Origin: Ephemerocybe angulata
Taxonomy: Eukaryota > Basidiomycota > Agaricomycetes > Agaricales > Psathyrellaceae
DNA: 64,000 nucleotides
Direction: 5' to 3'
NCBI GenBank assembly: GCA_013368325.1
Contig: JAACJK010000113.1
Span: forward strand, 62,001 to 126,000
Positions within the stretch are counted from its first letter, which is position 1; each line of letters starts with the position of its first letter. The translations under genes and the position numbers were made by a program. Of the stretch, positions 32,701-42,039 are shown piece after piece. Below the pieces are notes generated by a model. The model saw only the letters and a program-made list of their open reading frames with translations. It did not search any database and was not told where the DNA came from.

Positions 32701-34664
32701 CTCGCCGCACCATCACTGTGGAACGCGACATTGTGTTCTCCTCTTCGGACTTCTCTGGACTCGAGGGGGAGTATACGCCCATTGATTGGGACATGGAGCC
32801 AGTTGATACGATTCCAGATTCATCCTCATCGGACAATCCCACGCCCCTGCTTCCTATTCCCATCACTCCATCACCTCGCCCTGACGAGATATCTGAGCCT
32901 GTTGATCCCAACATCGTCACAGGCAAACGGATCAGGAAGCCCGGTCGTGTTCAGCAAGACATCGCTGATGGCATAGGCACCGCTAGCCTCGCTCAGGAGA
33001 TTCTTGATTCTGAGTTCATCGCCCATGAATATGCCTATTCCGCTTCCCTTCCATCCGCTACCGCCAAGGCCATTGCCTTCGACCCAGCAAACCTCGGTGA
33101 AGCTATGCGCTCACCGGACTGGCCTAAATGGCTGGAGGCCATGTATGACGAAGTCAAACGCCTCCAAGACCGCAATGCCTTTATCCCCGAATATCCTCCC
33201 ATCGACGCCCATGTTATTCCTGGCATGTGGGTCTTCCGCACTAAGCGCGACGAAGCCGGCAACGTTACTGGGCATCGTGCACGCTTCGTTGGTTTTGGGA
33301 ACCAGCAGATTGAAGGAGTTGACTACTTCTACGATGATATCTCTGCTTGCGTTGTTCGCCTTCCTACCACTCGTGCCCTCCTCGCCCTCGCCAACCGCAA
33401 GCGATGGGTCGTCCATCAGTTAGACATCAAGTCCGCCTACCTCTATGGCAAACTTGACGATAACGAGCACATCTACATCCGACCACCTCCTAAAGTCATC
33501 ATTCATGGTCTTCTGCCTGGGCAGGTCCTTCGACTCAAGGTTGCCCTCTACGGCCTCAAGCAGGCCGGACGTCGCTGGTACAAGACTTTCCGCGCCATAC
33601 TCGAAGACAAGCTCGGCTTCACCCGCTCTGACTATGATCACGCCGTTTTCTATCGAAGACACTCCGATGGTCATCTCATCATCCTGTTTGTTCATGTCGA
33701 CGACACCACCCTCATCGCTCCCGACGATGCTCGCATGACCCCTCTCAAGGACTCCATCAAGAAGCTCCTTGAAGTCTCCGATGGTGGTGTCCTCCATTGG
33801 ATGCTCGGTGTTGAAGTCAAGTGGAACTCAGAAGAGCACACCGTCTCTCTCTGCCAGAAGTCATACATCAAGGCCATCTGCAACCGCTATCCTGTCTTTG
33901 ATGGCACCCAGCGCAACAAGTCGTCCATCCCCTTCGATCCCAATGTCACTCTCTCCAAGGATGATGAAGCCATCACTTCGGTCGATATCGCCTTCATGCG
34001 CACCAAGCCTTACCGTGAAGCTCTCGGCGCACTCATGTATGCCGCTGTGGCTACTCGTCCCGACATCGCCTACGCTGTATCCCAGCTCTCCCGCTTCTCC
34101 AACAACCCTGGCCGCAAGCATTGGCTCGCCCTCTGCAAGGTCTTCGCCTATCTCAACCAGACCAAGGACCTTCGTCTCACCTATGGTCCCAACACCGTTG
34201 ACCCCATTGGCTTCACCGATGCTGATGGGATGTCCCATTCCGATCGCCATGCTATCTCCGGTTATGTGTTCACCATCGATGGAGGTGCTGTCTCCTGGTC
34301 CTCCAAGCGTCAAGAGATCGTTACCTTGTCCACAACGGAAGCTGAGTACGTTGCCCTTACCCATGCTACGAAGGAAGCCATTTGGCTTCAGAACCTTCTC
34401 TCTGAACTCTTCACTTCCGATTCTTTTATTCCTCTTACTCTTTATTCGGACAACATGGGTGCTATCGCTATTGCTAAGGACGACCGCTTCCACGCTCGTA
34501 CTAAGCATATCGACATCCGCTTTCATTTTATTCGCTACGCCATTGAAGATGGCAAGATCAAGTTGGTCTATTGTCCAACCGGTGATATGACCGCCGACAT
34601 TCTCACTAAAGCTCTTCCTTCTGTCAAGTCCAAGCACTTCGCTTCATCCATGGGACTGCGCTAG
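29754..34664 (+). CDS. Copia gag-pol polyprotein (1,636 aa)
   Basis: Complete single ORF. Order by approximate residue: gag of the UBN2 type (about 180-370), Gly/Arg-rich linker, zinc knuckle CHNCGGTGHWSPNC (about 430), aspartic protease VFDSGCSRHM (about 575), GAG-pre-integrase HHCC finger (HCRLGHINYAY...CSTCLKAK, about 712-755), integrase D-D-E (HMDVWGPA about 779, SDRGGEF about 842, NGVAERSHR about 879), reverse transcriptase (QLDIKSAYLYG about 1225, VALYGLKQAGRRWY, catalytic FVHVDDTTL about 1315), RNase H (GFTDADGMSHSDRHAISGY, TTEAEYVALTHATKEAIW, DILTKAL). The gene order with integrase before RT is diagnostic of Ty1/copia. No frameshift separates gag from pol, so processing rather than recoding must set Gag levels. 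Confidence 0.97.
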   Translation: MSSRAQRYSRTYGQLYPRSDNPDKLLDLPFPNAPTDPYPCHNHIHCFDANGNKDAAYDPTVDSPEWNYCTTQPCPNRLVLPPNCQLPSLTKLPGWAYCSDSNIDLVWDANHPPSKKPTPVGSKAPSRIPTPIPSPHLPPPDKEEDKEDPDSEPDPDDSGAEDETDSDDDMSTSKAKKAFDGINKLAANGSNWAIWWSRVERATKSIPDYGGLLTAKPASTDLAADADLLNAVISLIPDSIYLRYSTYPTTFELITALKGDYNVSNAIVEAKSVASLFTTKCDKESEVSKHLDYLGTLRESLIRAGKDISDDHYIDAIISTIPSRLATLATSLRRSYELHNQLNQLTGQAAKSLSVIELLQSIRAECAHVPGKKSSDSANYSGQSSGGSSSSGSRGGRGRSRGRFNQRGRGGGRGGNHSSSSNSSSNSEKSKCHNCGGTGHWSPNCPSPKQPRANSANTAAQAGKPTQPSTSSSNSTPPSRSTTNNRNSRSNANASFAQIEEIEDAGSAWSAFPTDESAIDLAIWEATCPASIDVSDFFEDVPMSTPVDAESSGACVDSALVAHDSASADNATEVFDSGCSRHMTPYGDSLAKYRHIPEQKIRAANAEHFAGIGVGDFRLKLPLGDNGHKTLLLKDVLHCPDLHSTLISVSKLDLAGFKCVFHNRSCRVYNPSGHLVGIVPMVGNLYQSSSSSFNDSALSTRSGDPLISLYEAHCRLGHINYAYVKHLLKDPDVHGFKLDPSRMEETECSTCLKAKATRAPIAKERSSPRSPNFGDKLHMDVWGPAPVRTVGHASYALTIVDDATLWLEDILLKSKDEAFPKYVAFATMLREHYQVSIKILHSDRGGEFLSQAFTTFLETQGTVRRLTTHDTPQHNGVAERSHRTTFNGVRAVLSDSRLPHWLWDYALQYIVYVWNRTPKKPLGMKTPFELRFNTKPDLSSMHQFGTLVYVTRVPTSKLAERAVEGRWLGVDSESNGHSIYWPSRRTITVERDIVFSSSDFSGLEGEYTPIDWDMEPVDTIPDSSSSDNPTPLLPIPITPSPRPDEISEPVDPNIVTGKRIRKPGRVQQDIADGIGTASLAQEILDSEFIAHEYAYSASLPSATAKAIAFDPANLGEAMRSPDWPKWLEAMYDEVKRLQDRNAFIPEYPPIDAHVIPGMWVFRTKRDEAGNVTGHRARFVGFGNQQIEGVDYFYDDISACVVRLPTTRALLALANRKRWVVHQLDIKSAYLYGKLDDNEHIYIRPPPKVIIHGLLPGQVLRLKVALYGLKQAGRRWYKTFRAILEDKLGFTRSDYDHAVFYRRHSDGHLIILFVHVDDTTLIAPDDARMTPLKDSIKKLLEVSDGGVLHWMLGVEVKWNSEEHTVSLCQKSYIKAICNRYPVFDGTQRNKSSIPFDPNVTLSKDDEAITSVDIAFMRTKPYREALGALMYAAVATRPDIAYAVSQLSRFSNNPGRKHWLALCKVFAYLNQTKDLRLTYGPNTVDPIGFTDADGMSHSDRHAISGYVFTIDGGAVSWSSKRQEIVTLSTTEAEYVALTHATKEAIWLQNLLSELFTSDSFIPLTLYSDNMGAIAIAKDDRFHARTKHIDIRFHFIRYAIEDGKIKLVYCPTGDMTADILTKALPSVKSKHFASSMGLR

Positions 34665-34668
34665 GCTT

Positions 34669-34677
34669 GAGGGGGAG
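34669..34677 (+). other. Copia polypurine tract
   Basis: GAGGGGGAG lies directly before the 3' LTR and a few bases after the pol stop, where plus-strand DNA priming is expected. Confidence 0.75.
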
Positions 34678-35140
34678 TGTTAGATTATTTTATTGCTTAT
34701 TGCCTTTTTTGTTGATCACATGACGATGTAAGATCCAGCATAAGATCTGGATCTTATGCTGGATCTTACACGATTTATAAGCATCAGTCACATGACCATT
34801 TTTACAGTTTAGGAAGTCGAGCCCCTATTTCTTCTGGGCTCACTTCGCCTTTGATATATCTTTACCTCTGATATTCTTTGCACTTCTATATGTTGGTTGT
34901 TATGCTTCTTATCTTCTATATCTTTTGTTCAACATTCTTCTTTGCTTCTTGTGAGAGTTATTACCAATACTCCCTATGTTATTCCGCGTATTTAAGCTGT
35001 AGTAATTACTGGTAGCTACTTCAGAGAATCTACGCTATCTGCTTTACTTCATCGACCAACGGCTACTCTTTAGCTGCGCTACCACTTCGTCTCTCCGGTA
35101 TCACTCTGGTGCCGATACCTTACACTCATATACTTTTATA
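34678..35140 (+). repeat. 3' LTR of the copia element (463 bp)
   Basis: Same sequence as 29232-29694, including the 42-nt palindrome at 34738-34779. Followed by the duplication TACCT. Confidence 0.95.
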
Positions 35141-35569
35141 TACCTTTGGTGCGATCGCCGCTTTCTGGGCGTTCTGCACCGGTTTGGTCGCTCCTTGCGA
35201 CTCACCTTTGCCGGACGCCTTAGCGTTCACCACCTCCGCGGGTGGTTTCTCGGCTGGTTTATCCTCGGGCTTCTGCCCTTGACTCTCGGGAGTTTCCTCC
35301 TCGTCTGAGTCGTCATCGTCTGATCCTTCATCGGATTCCTCCTCAGGATCGCCCTCGACACCCACTATGGTGGAGGGCAGCGCCTCCTCTACCGTCCCTG
35401 TGGACTTGTTGGTAGAGGGACCGTCGGTGCCGCTTTTGGCTACCTTCGACGGAGTGGGGCTACGCCCCCTAGCGATTACTGAGTTAGTAGGGATGGGCAA
35501 TCTGATTTTCTTACCTTCCTTGGGGCTGGCGGCAGAGCCGACAGTATCCTTCCCAGAGCGAAGAGGCAT
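35141..35569 (-). CDS. Gypsy gag, N-terminal fragment cut off by copia
   Basis: 143 codons from ATG 35569 (MPLRSGKDTVGS) to the copia insertion point. Pro/Ser/Lys-rich, then an acidic Asp/Glu block (about 35290-35350). The last codons (CCA AAG GTA) continue in phase at 29226 (AAG ATT ACT GAC CAT GAA) when the copia element and one TACCT copy are left out. Without that join, the frame reads only 5 codons into the copia LTR and stops, so the gypsy copy is presumably inactive. Confidence 0.9.
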
Positions 35570-35742
35570 CTTGATTGTCGTTGATAACGGTGTTGATGGT
35601 GGTGTTGGTGGCGGTGGCTATCGTCGTAGTCGGACGTCGGGGTTGATCAGACCTCGGGTGATCCAGATGACGGCGAGAGCGGTGTTAAGAAAAGAGTTGA
35701 GAGTTGAGAGAAAGAGGGATGATAGTGTAGAACGTCAAAATA

Positions 35743-36000
35743 TGTGACGAGGAGTGATAAGATCACTAGTCTCGGCACACGAAGGTAGGTGGAAAGTGAA
35801 GAGTCTTCAGAGGATAGACGGTTTAGAGAACTATCGATTCCAAAGAACTGGGGTCTCTACTGTAGATACATCGCCTTTATATACCTAATAGAAGTCCTTA
35901 TCTAAGCTACAGGGTACGATGAAGAGAAGTATCTACAGGAGAGGAAAAAGATAAGATCAACCGATTAGATAACATGGTCCCAGAGGGGCTGTGCCTCACA
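35743..36000 (-). repeat. 5' LTR of the gypsy element (258 bp)
   Basis: By eye identical to 16324-16581; in the element's orientation it is the upstream LTR, 173 bp from the gag ATG. Followed by the duplication GTTTG at 36001-36005. Confidence 0.93.
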
Positions 36001-36005
36001 GTTTG

Positions 36006-37466
36006 ATGACTTTAATTTGATCCGAGCTTCGCCCCTATCCCATCCCATCGCTTCCCTGAGTACGGCACCGTCACCCTACTTATTGCACACAGAATGACAA
36101 GTTCTGAACGTTCATGCAGCAACATACCCTCGCCGCATGCCCATATCATCTTCCCGCAATCCTAGCTCCTGAATCTATAAACATCACTTTCTATTTGCAT
36201 TGCACTCCCCGTGCCGGATTCCCGACGTCCTGTCCATGCCACTCGGCTGAATTCTCCGCGTGCATGTACCCAGCTGGTCGCTGTCACAACCATTCCATTC
36301 AATGAAAGAAGCGAGTAACATACACATTACCACTACAGGATCCCTACCGAGGACACCACCGGGTCATGCGACACTGTCACAAGCCCATTCTTGATACCGT
36401 CGCAGCGAAGAAGCCCTCTATTTCGTCTCAGTGGTGCAGAAGAAAGCGACCACACACGCCACCTTGCGGGTATTCCCAGGCGCGGTGGAGGTAATCTGCC
36501 CATGTTATCTGCTCCGAGAAAGCGTCAGAGGAAGGTGAACCCTAGAAGAAGATAAGAAGTACCCGAGCCTTGTGAAAGCTATGTATGGCAGAAGGTTACG
36601 ATACGCCTTCGCGTCCGTGATTCTGAGTCCAAGATGCCTCCCAGCCTGTGCCACCAACCAACCGGTCGGCAATATAGCACGTTCGGAAGAAAGGGCACAG
36701 AGCCTCGGAGCGAAGCATTTCCTTTCATCGCGAGAGACCCGATAAGCAGGGTACCTATTCAACTTCCCGAAGTCCTGATTCAGAGGGATTCGACATCCAA
36801 ATCACACTCGATAAGTATCATATATCATAAAGCACGGCCCTCGAAGGCCTGCTGCATGCTGGAACAACGAGGCCGCCATACTTTTCATCAAGGGTTTAAC
36901 ATCTAACCTCAAGGATCGCCAGAGCAGCTTGGACTCCACACCCCACGGCGCTGAGCTTCAGTTAGAGGCTACGTGAGCCCGAGGCTACGAGACTTGAAAC
37001 TGATCAACCCCAATGATCAACGACATCGAAGACGGGGAGGACGCCCTAGACTTAGACTAGTCCTCCTCGCATAGCGAGTTCAACGCCGAGAAGGTGTATT
37101 CCGTTGCTGGTATTACTGCGAGGTAGCTGCGAGCTGTATATTCGACGCGAGCATGTAGACAGCAGAATCGAAATGAGTCCGTCTATGAGAGAAGTTCGAT
37201 AGAAGATTCCTTGAAGGGGTATGTAATGAATTCAACGAAATTCGATCGAGAAGCTGAATGAGAATCAGAAGGGCGAGAACAGTGCGTGTAGTGGTACAAA
37301 TGCAGTCGTGAGAGAGGAGTCGAGAACAGTCGGAAGAGTCAGAGTCGGGGTCGTCACGAGAATTACAGAGGTTAAAGTACAGCCGGGTGGGTGGTGTGAG
37401 TAGGGGTGTCCAGAGAAGCAGTGGGTGAACGGGGGATTGATTCGAAGCGCAGGTGGTACGTGGGGA
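36006..37466. other. Intergenic, no gene recognised
   Basis: Host DNA continuing from 16,318. No supported ORF, splice pattern or repeat. The last part should contain the 3' UTR of the minus-strand gene that ends at 37467. Confidence 0.45.
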
Positions 37467-38177
37467 TCATGAAGCGACGCCCATGGAGGCGTACTGCTGG
37501 TACCCGCCAAACTGATTTGCGGCGGCAGCGACAAAAGGCGAGGACATGCCGGGTCGTCCGTGCTGCGTGATATTTGAGTTGTCGTAGAAATACGACTGTG
37601 CATGGGCTTGCGCCTGGAGGTAGAAGGGGTCGCTTGAGGTGAAGGGAGATGCTGGGGGCGCAGAGTCGTAGGACATGCTGGGTGTTCGCTGGTGATAGGA
37701 ATGTGAAGGGGTGCGTTGCATGAAGGGGATCGAGTGGTTGTTTTCAGACGCCGCCGAGGTCGATGCTGATGCTGGGAGTAAGAGCCCCTCGACCATCATT
37801 TCGTCTTCGGTGTCCTCATATCCGCTGTTTGAAAGCGAGATGGACGACGAGCGTGACCGGTACGCCGGGCGGTCAATCTCCCCCCAGCTGCTGAAGCTCG
37901 ACTGCACCGGGCTGCGGGGAGTAGGGGTTGTGCAGGGCTCTCTGGCGCCCTGAGGGATGGGCGAGCTCTGGAATCGCGAGCTCGAGGCGAACGACGACGA
38001 CGATGCTGCAAAGAGCGTCTGTGCGAGCTGGGCCTGTGGGCAGTCAGTACACACGACGTGCACAGCGCCGGGCGCCTATGCGATAAAACTGACCTGGAGA
38101 GCGGCCAGATCGTTGGCCTCCTGGCCTATGTGGGAGGAGGAGAAGGAAGAAACGAGGTCGTCGATGGAGATGCTCAT
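37467..38177 (-). CDS. Small Ser-rich protein, uncharacterised (216 aa)
   Basis: Two exons, 38177-38094 and 38033-37467, phase 0, donor GTCAGT and acceptor CCACAG. The N-terminus (MSISIDDLVSSFSSSHIGQEANDLAALQ then AQLAQTLF) reads as an amphipathic helix crossing the intron. The rest is disordered: Ser/Pro-rich, with an acidic patch (GYEDTEDEMMVEG), repeated SHSYHQRTPSMSY-type Ser/Thr-Pro sites, and a Gln/Tyr-rich end (NQFGGYQQYASMGVAS). No signal peptide or membrane segment. I recognise no domain. The Ser/Thr-Pro sites could be kinase targets (inference). Confidence 0.75.
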
Positions 38178-41100
38178 GGCTTTTGGATGAAGGGTGGTAT
38201 GGAGGAGGAAAAGAGTGGACTGATAAAGGGCCGTTATATACACGACCCGCAATGATGAAATGTGCATGCCGCGGGGATCTCAGATCCCGATCTCGGAAAA
38301 TCACAATGCAGATGCTGCTCTGCTTCCGGTCCGGCCCCGATGATGCCTGCAAGGTCCAGCTTTCCTTATCCACCTGGTCACTCAAGCAACCTTGAAAGCT
38401 TCTTTGTGCCCTTCAATCTCGACCCCAGAATCCAGATCCTCGAGGCCCCAACGCGCGATAGACTGCTCGAAGCGCCTACCGTATCCTTGTCGGATCGACC
38501 TGGCAAAACCTTTGATCTTCATGATACATCTTGAAGGCGGTCCATGAATGAAAGCGCCGCTTCTTCCCCGCTCTATCCACAACCTTGAAGGGCGGGGACT
38601 TGAGGAACTATGTATAGAATCGATCCTCTAGTTCCTCTGTCACCAGTCTTGAAGATCCCTGTCTCTGGTTAACCGTGTCCACAAAAATGGTTAGACCTGG
38701 AGGCCCTGTTAATCGGGTTGTACGAAAACATACGACTCTTCCTTTGTGCCAATGTCAGCAGGAGGGGTTAATGACTGAAGCATGATAAGCATCATCTATA
38801 GGTGCTCCAATGTGTAACATTCCCTTTCCATGAAACAAAGCCCCAGTTCCTTCCCCGCAATCAATTTAGAAGGACCCTTACCTCCAACCCCGCATCCGTA
38901 ACTCAAAATGCAGTGGCTGACACGACCGGTGCCCTCCTTCCTACTTCAGTCGCTCAAGAGAGGCACCATACACACCTGCGTTTTAAGGTCTTTCCTTATA
39001 CACATGCTTCGCCGGGCGTGTGTGAGCGCGTGGACGGAGGGAGCGACATACGTGTGTAATATAAATCGGGAGATTCGCTATCACATCTCTCCCTTTGATG
39101 TATCACAATCGTGTGATGACATAGGAATTACAGAGTCGATATCTGGTTCTGACGAAACAGGGTTGCCTTGCCATGGCCATGTCGACAACGAGTGAATGAA
39201 GAAGAAGGATAGGAAAGTTCCTGGAATGAGTTCCAGAGAGAGAAGCCACTCGGATTACGTCCACCCGCAACGGTTCTTCGCTTGCTCGCACGTTCCTCCA
39301 GGTTTCTCCATCCATCTTATCTCCTACCCAGCGGCAACAGGCGCCCACCCTTCGGCATCAGGGCCAGAATCCAGATCCAGGACTCGCCCGCTCCATCCTC
39401 CGCAGTCCTCCGCCTACCTCCAGCTACCTCCGCCACTCGGAGTAAGCGCGCAACGCTAGCCGGCGCTAAAACTCGCCAAAGGCACAAAAATGACCCCGCC
39501 TCCGATCGCACCCGTGCCCGACCTGCCGAATCAAGCGCCCCAGCACCCCGATAAGGCAAATTGTGCCCCTTTGACCTGCTTTGGCGCCTTTTGTCGCGAG
39601 CGCGGGGCCCCGGGTACTGTTCAGCCGGAGCGGGGCGGCCTCACTTGGCTAGCCTTGGCCCTGCATCCCACCAATCCGCCCTCGTGCGTTGCTCGTGCTC
39701 GTGGGCTTCCAGCACTTGCCGATCTGAAGAAATGTGTTCCGGTACGCTTACATGTATGCGTTTTCGTACGGTATTTGCGCGACGAGCGGACGGCTGAATC
39801 GTATCAGCGAGTCGTCAGAGGTCGTCAGCTGCAGTCTGTTTGTGCAGGGATGAGGAAGGGAGGAGTTAGGAGGAGCTTGTGGGGTCGAAATCCACCAGGT
39901 TGGGATACAGCGTGACGAAGTGAGACCTAGTGAGACGGCTCACGAGATAGTGGCCTATAGTGGCGAGCGGATGCGGGTGTATCCCCGCTTCCGGTGGGGG
40001 TGGGCTCCGCTCTTGTCGTCACAAGCGCCCATCTGTTCACGATTCAACATAATCCGCGATTCGCGAGCAGGTTGCGTCTGACGCACCCAATTAATCCTAA
40101 CGCGTGCTGTGGCAGGTCACCTGCACTGCTGTACCTGAGTGACCATAAGCGCTCGAAAGGGGTGATGGTACCGGAAGTTGTAAGCGCTCGAGGAATTTGA
40201 TATATTCCTCCAAGGGCGGACATCGGCCCAACGTCGGAATGTGAGCACTCCTCTGGATCTCCATCGAACGACGTTATACGTCTGTACCTGTGGCGCAATG
40301 TGAAGGCGTCCGAAGTGCGAAGGCCATTCAAGCTCAACCGCGTGAAGGGGCTGGAGGGGTAAAGGGCCTCACCCGTGATACAGGCGCTGGTGTGCGGCCA
40401 TGGAGACAGGCATGCAAGTGTGACGCAATTTGGAATCCTGCACTGTTATCTTTGACTGTTTTGAAGGAGTTCTCTGGAGCTACCTGGAGCTACATGCATC
40501 CTGCTCAGCTCCCGTAGCCTCGGAACTTGTGGGCCATGCCCGTAAGTAGCCCAGTGCCCCGTTCGAGCATAGATGCGGTGGAAAGCCAACTGGACGCGGG
40601 ACCTCATGATCGTGGCATACCGGCGTCCAAACTTGGTCCAAACCCTCGTGAGTCGTTATCTCTGCTCTGACATAAAACTCCAAAGGGACGGGCGAGGGAG
40701 ATATCAGCAGCATTCTCACCGGCACGGAACGGTGGGCCTTGGGTGGGCCTCGCCTCGCTTTCCGAGTGCAACAGCTCCGGTCGGACATGGCGCTACATGG
40801 CGCCTTCGAACGAAATCAAGCCCTCGTCGAAGACTCGAAGGTGGTAAACAGCCCCAAGGGTATGTGTGGCTGAGAAGAGAAGCGTCGAAGCATGGCGTCG
40901 TCGCGGGTGGCCCGATTCCTGGATTCTGAAAGTCAGGAACTTCGAATGGCGGCCCGATGTTTTATTTGTTCGGAGGCGGTCTGCATTATCGATGGGGAGT
41001 GTTAGGTGCTTCCAAGGCCAGAGCCTGCGAGACCGATGCTCGAGAGGGAGGTAGACTTGGCTAGCCTTGTCATTTGAGATTAGATGTGGGTCTGGAGATG

Positions 41101-42039
41101 CCGGCAGGTCACCGTGTGGTGTTGAAAATCAGGAGGGTCACTGCGATGTGACTGTGAGGGTTTGTTGATTTAGATAATGTAGCGCCTCATTTGAGGGGCC
41201 GAACGACGCAAGGCGCCAGCCAGTTAGTCTCGAGACCTCAAGACCCAGCTGGCTTTTTAAAGGTTGAGACCAGGAGAACTGGATAGAGTTTGGAGTCTTC
41301 CATGGCGTCGCGAGAGTTAAGTGTCTAAGTTGGCGCAAGGTTGGAACACTGGAATGAGGGCATCAGGATCCTTCGAGATCAGACCCTAGGAGCCCCGATG
41401 CTTCCGAGGGCCCTGCGCTCAATGATAAAGGGAAGGAAGCAGGTTGTGACACTCTCGAGCAAGAAAGCGAGCTGCAATGGATGATGTTATCGTCGGGGGT
41501 TCCCACGATTCGGACTTCGCGCCGATTGTTTGATATCTGGGCGCTTAAATTGATCCATGCGTCACTTCCACAAAAACAACTGCACGAGTCGAGCAAGAAA
41601 CTCGTGATAGCCCCGGAAATCTGGGGAAGACCTCTTGCATACGGCGAAAGCACAGTCTGTCTCCTTGTGGAACATGATTCCTCTGGTTCGCATAGTGGGA
41701 GATCCGCGCGTTGAGGACGACCTCCTACGAAGCAGGATGCCAATTACATGGAACAAACAATCTCTATTTACGATCGACATACAAGTACAAGCGGTGAGGG
41801 GCAGCACTCAAGTACCCCAGTCTATATAGTCATCACAAAACAAGAGGGGCATACTAGATGGAGAAAACCGGGGAATAAGTGAAGGGTAGATGCTGGTAGT
41901 CAATAAAAAAGATCGTGAAGTGCATGGGGCGATCCGCTTTATCGAAAGGCGGAAAGTTGGGGCAGGGCAAGAAAGTGAGATAAGAGTCCATAATCAGAAA
42001 AGTTCGATGCTTTGGGGTATATATCGAAGAAGTAGGTCG
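38178..42039. other. Long intergenic region, no gene recognised
   Basis: About 3.9 kb. The longest plus-strand ORF (39490-39915, 141 codons) starts in Pro-rich sequence and shows no motif or splice context. Several short CTTGAAG-type words recur at 38390-38660. I see no transposon ends or RNA gene. Confidence 0.4.

Larger units (their letters stand above)
29232..35140 (+). mobile_element. Intact Ty1/copia retrotransposon nested in the gypsy gag
   Basis: 5,909 bp with identical 463-bp LTRs, TACCT duplication, primer-binding site just after the 5' LTR, a single uninterrupted gag-pol frame of 1,636 codons and a purine-rich tract before the 3' LTR. It is plus-strand, opposite to its host element. 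All catalytic motifs appear intact, so it could be mobile or was until very recently. Being nested, it is younger than the gypsy insertion. Confidence 0.96.
16324..36000 (-). mobile_element. Full-length Ty3/gypsy retrotransposon, split by a nested copia element
   Basis: Identical 258-bp LTRs and a GTTTG duplication bound 19,677 bp. Without the nested copia (29232-35140 plus one TACCT copy) the element is about 13.8 kb, long for the group. Minus-strand order: 5' LTR, 173-bp leader, gag start at 35569, gag with zinc knuckle, protease, reverse transcriptase, RNase H, integrase with a C-terminal chromodomain-like segment, an additional ORF (20538-21701), about 4 kb without recognised element genes, 3' LTR. 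The leader next to the 5' LTR (TATTTTGACG) is not a standard TGG-type primer site; I could not assign a primer. Identical LTRs mean a recent insertion. Confidence 0.93.

Noticed and set aside
39490..39915. A 141-codon plus-strand ORF
   Set aside because: No motif, no introns, odd composition (Cys, Arg, Pro), and no TATA or leader pattern like the accepted genes.
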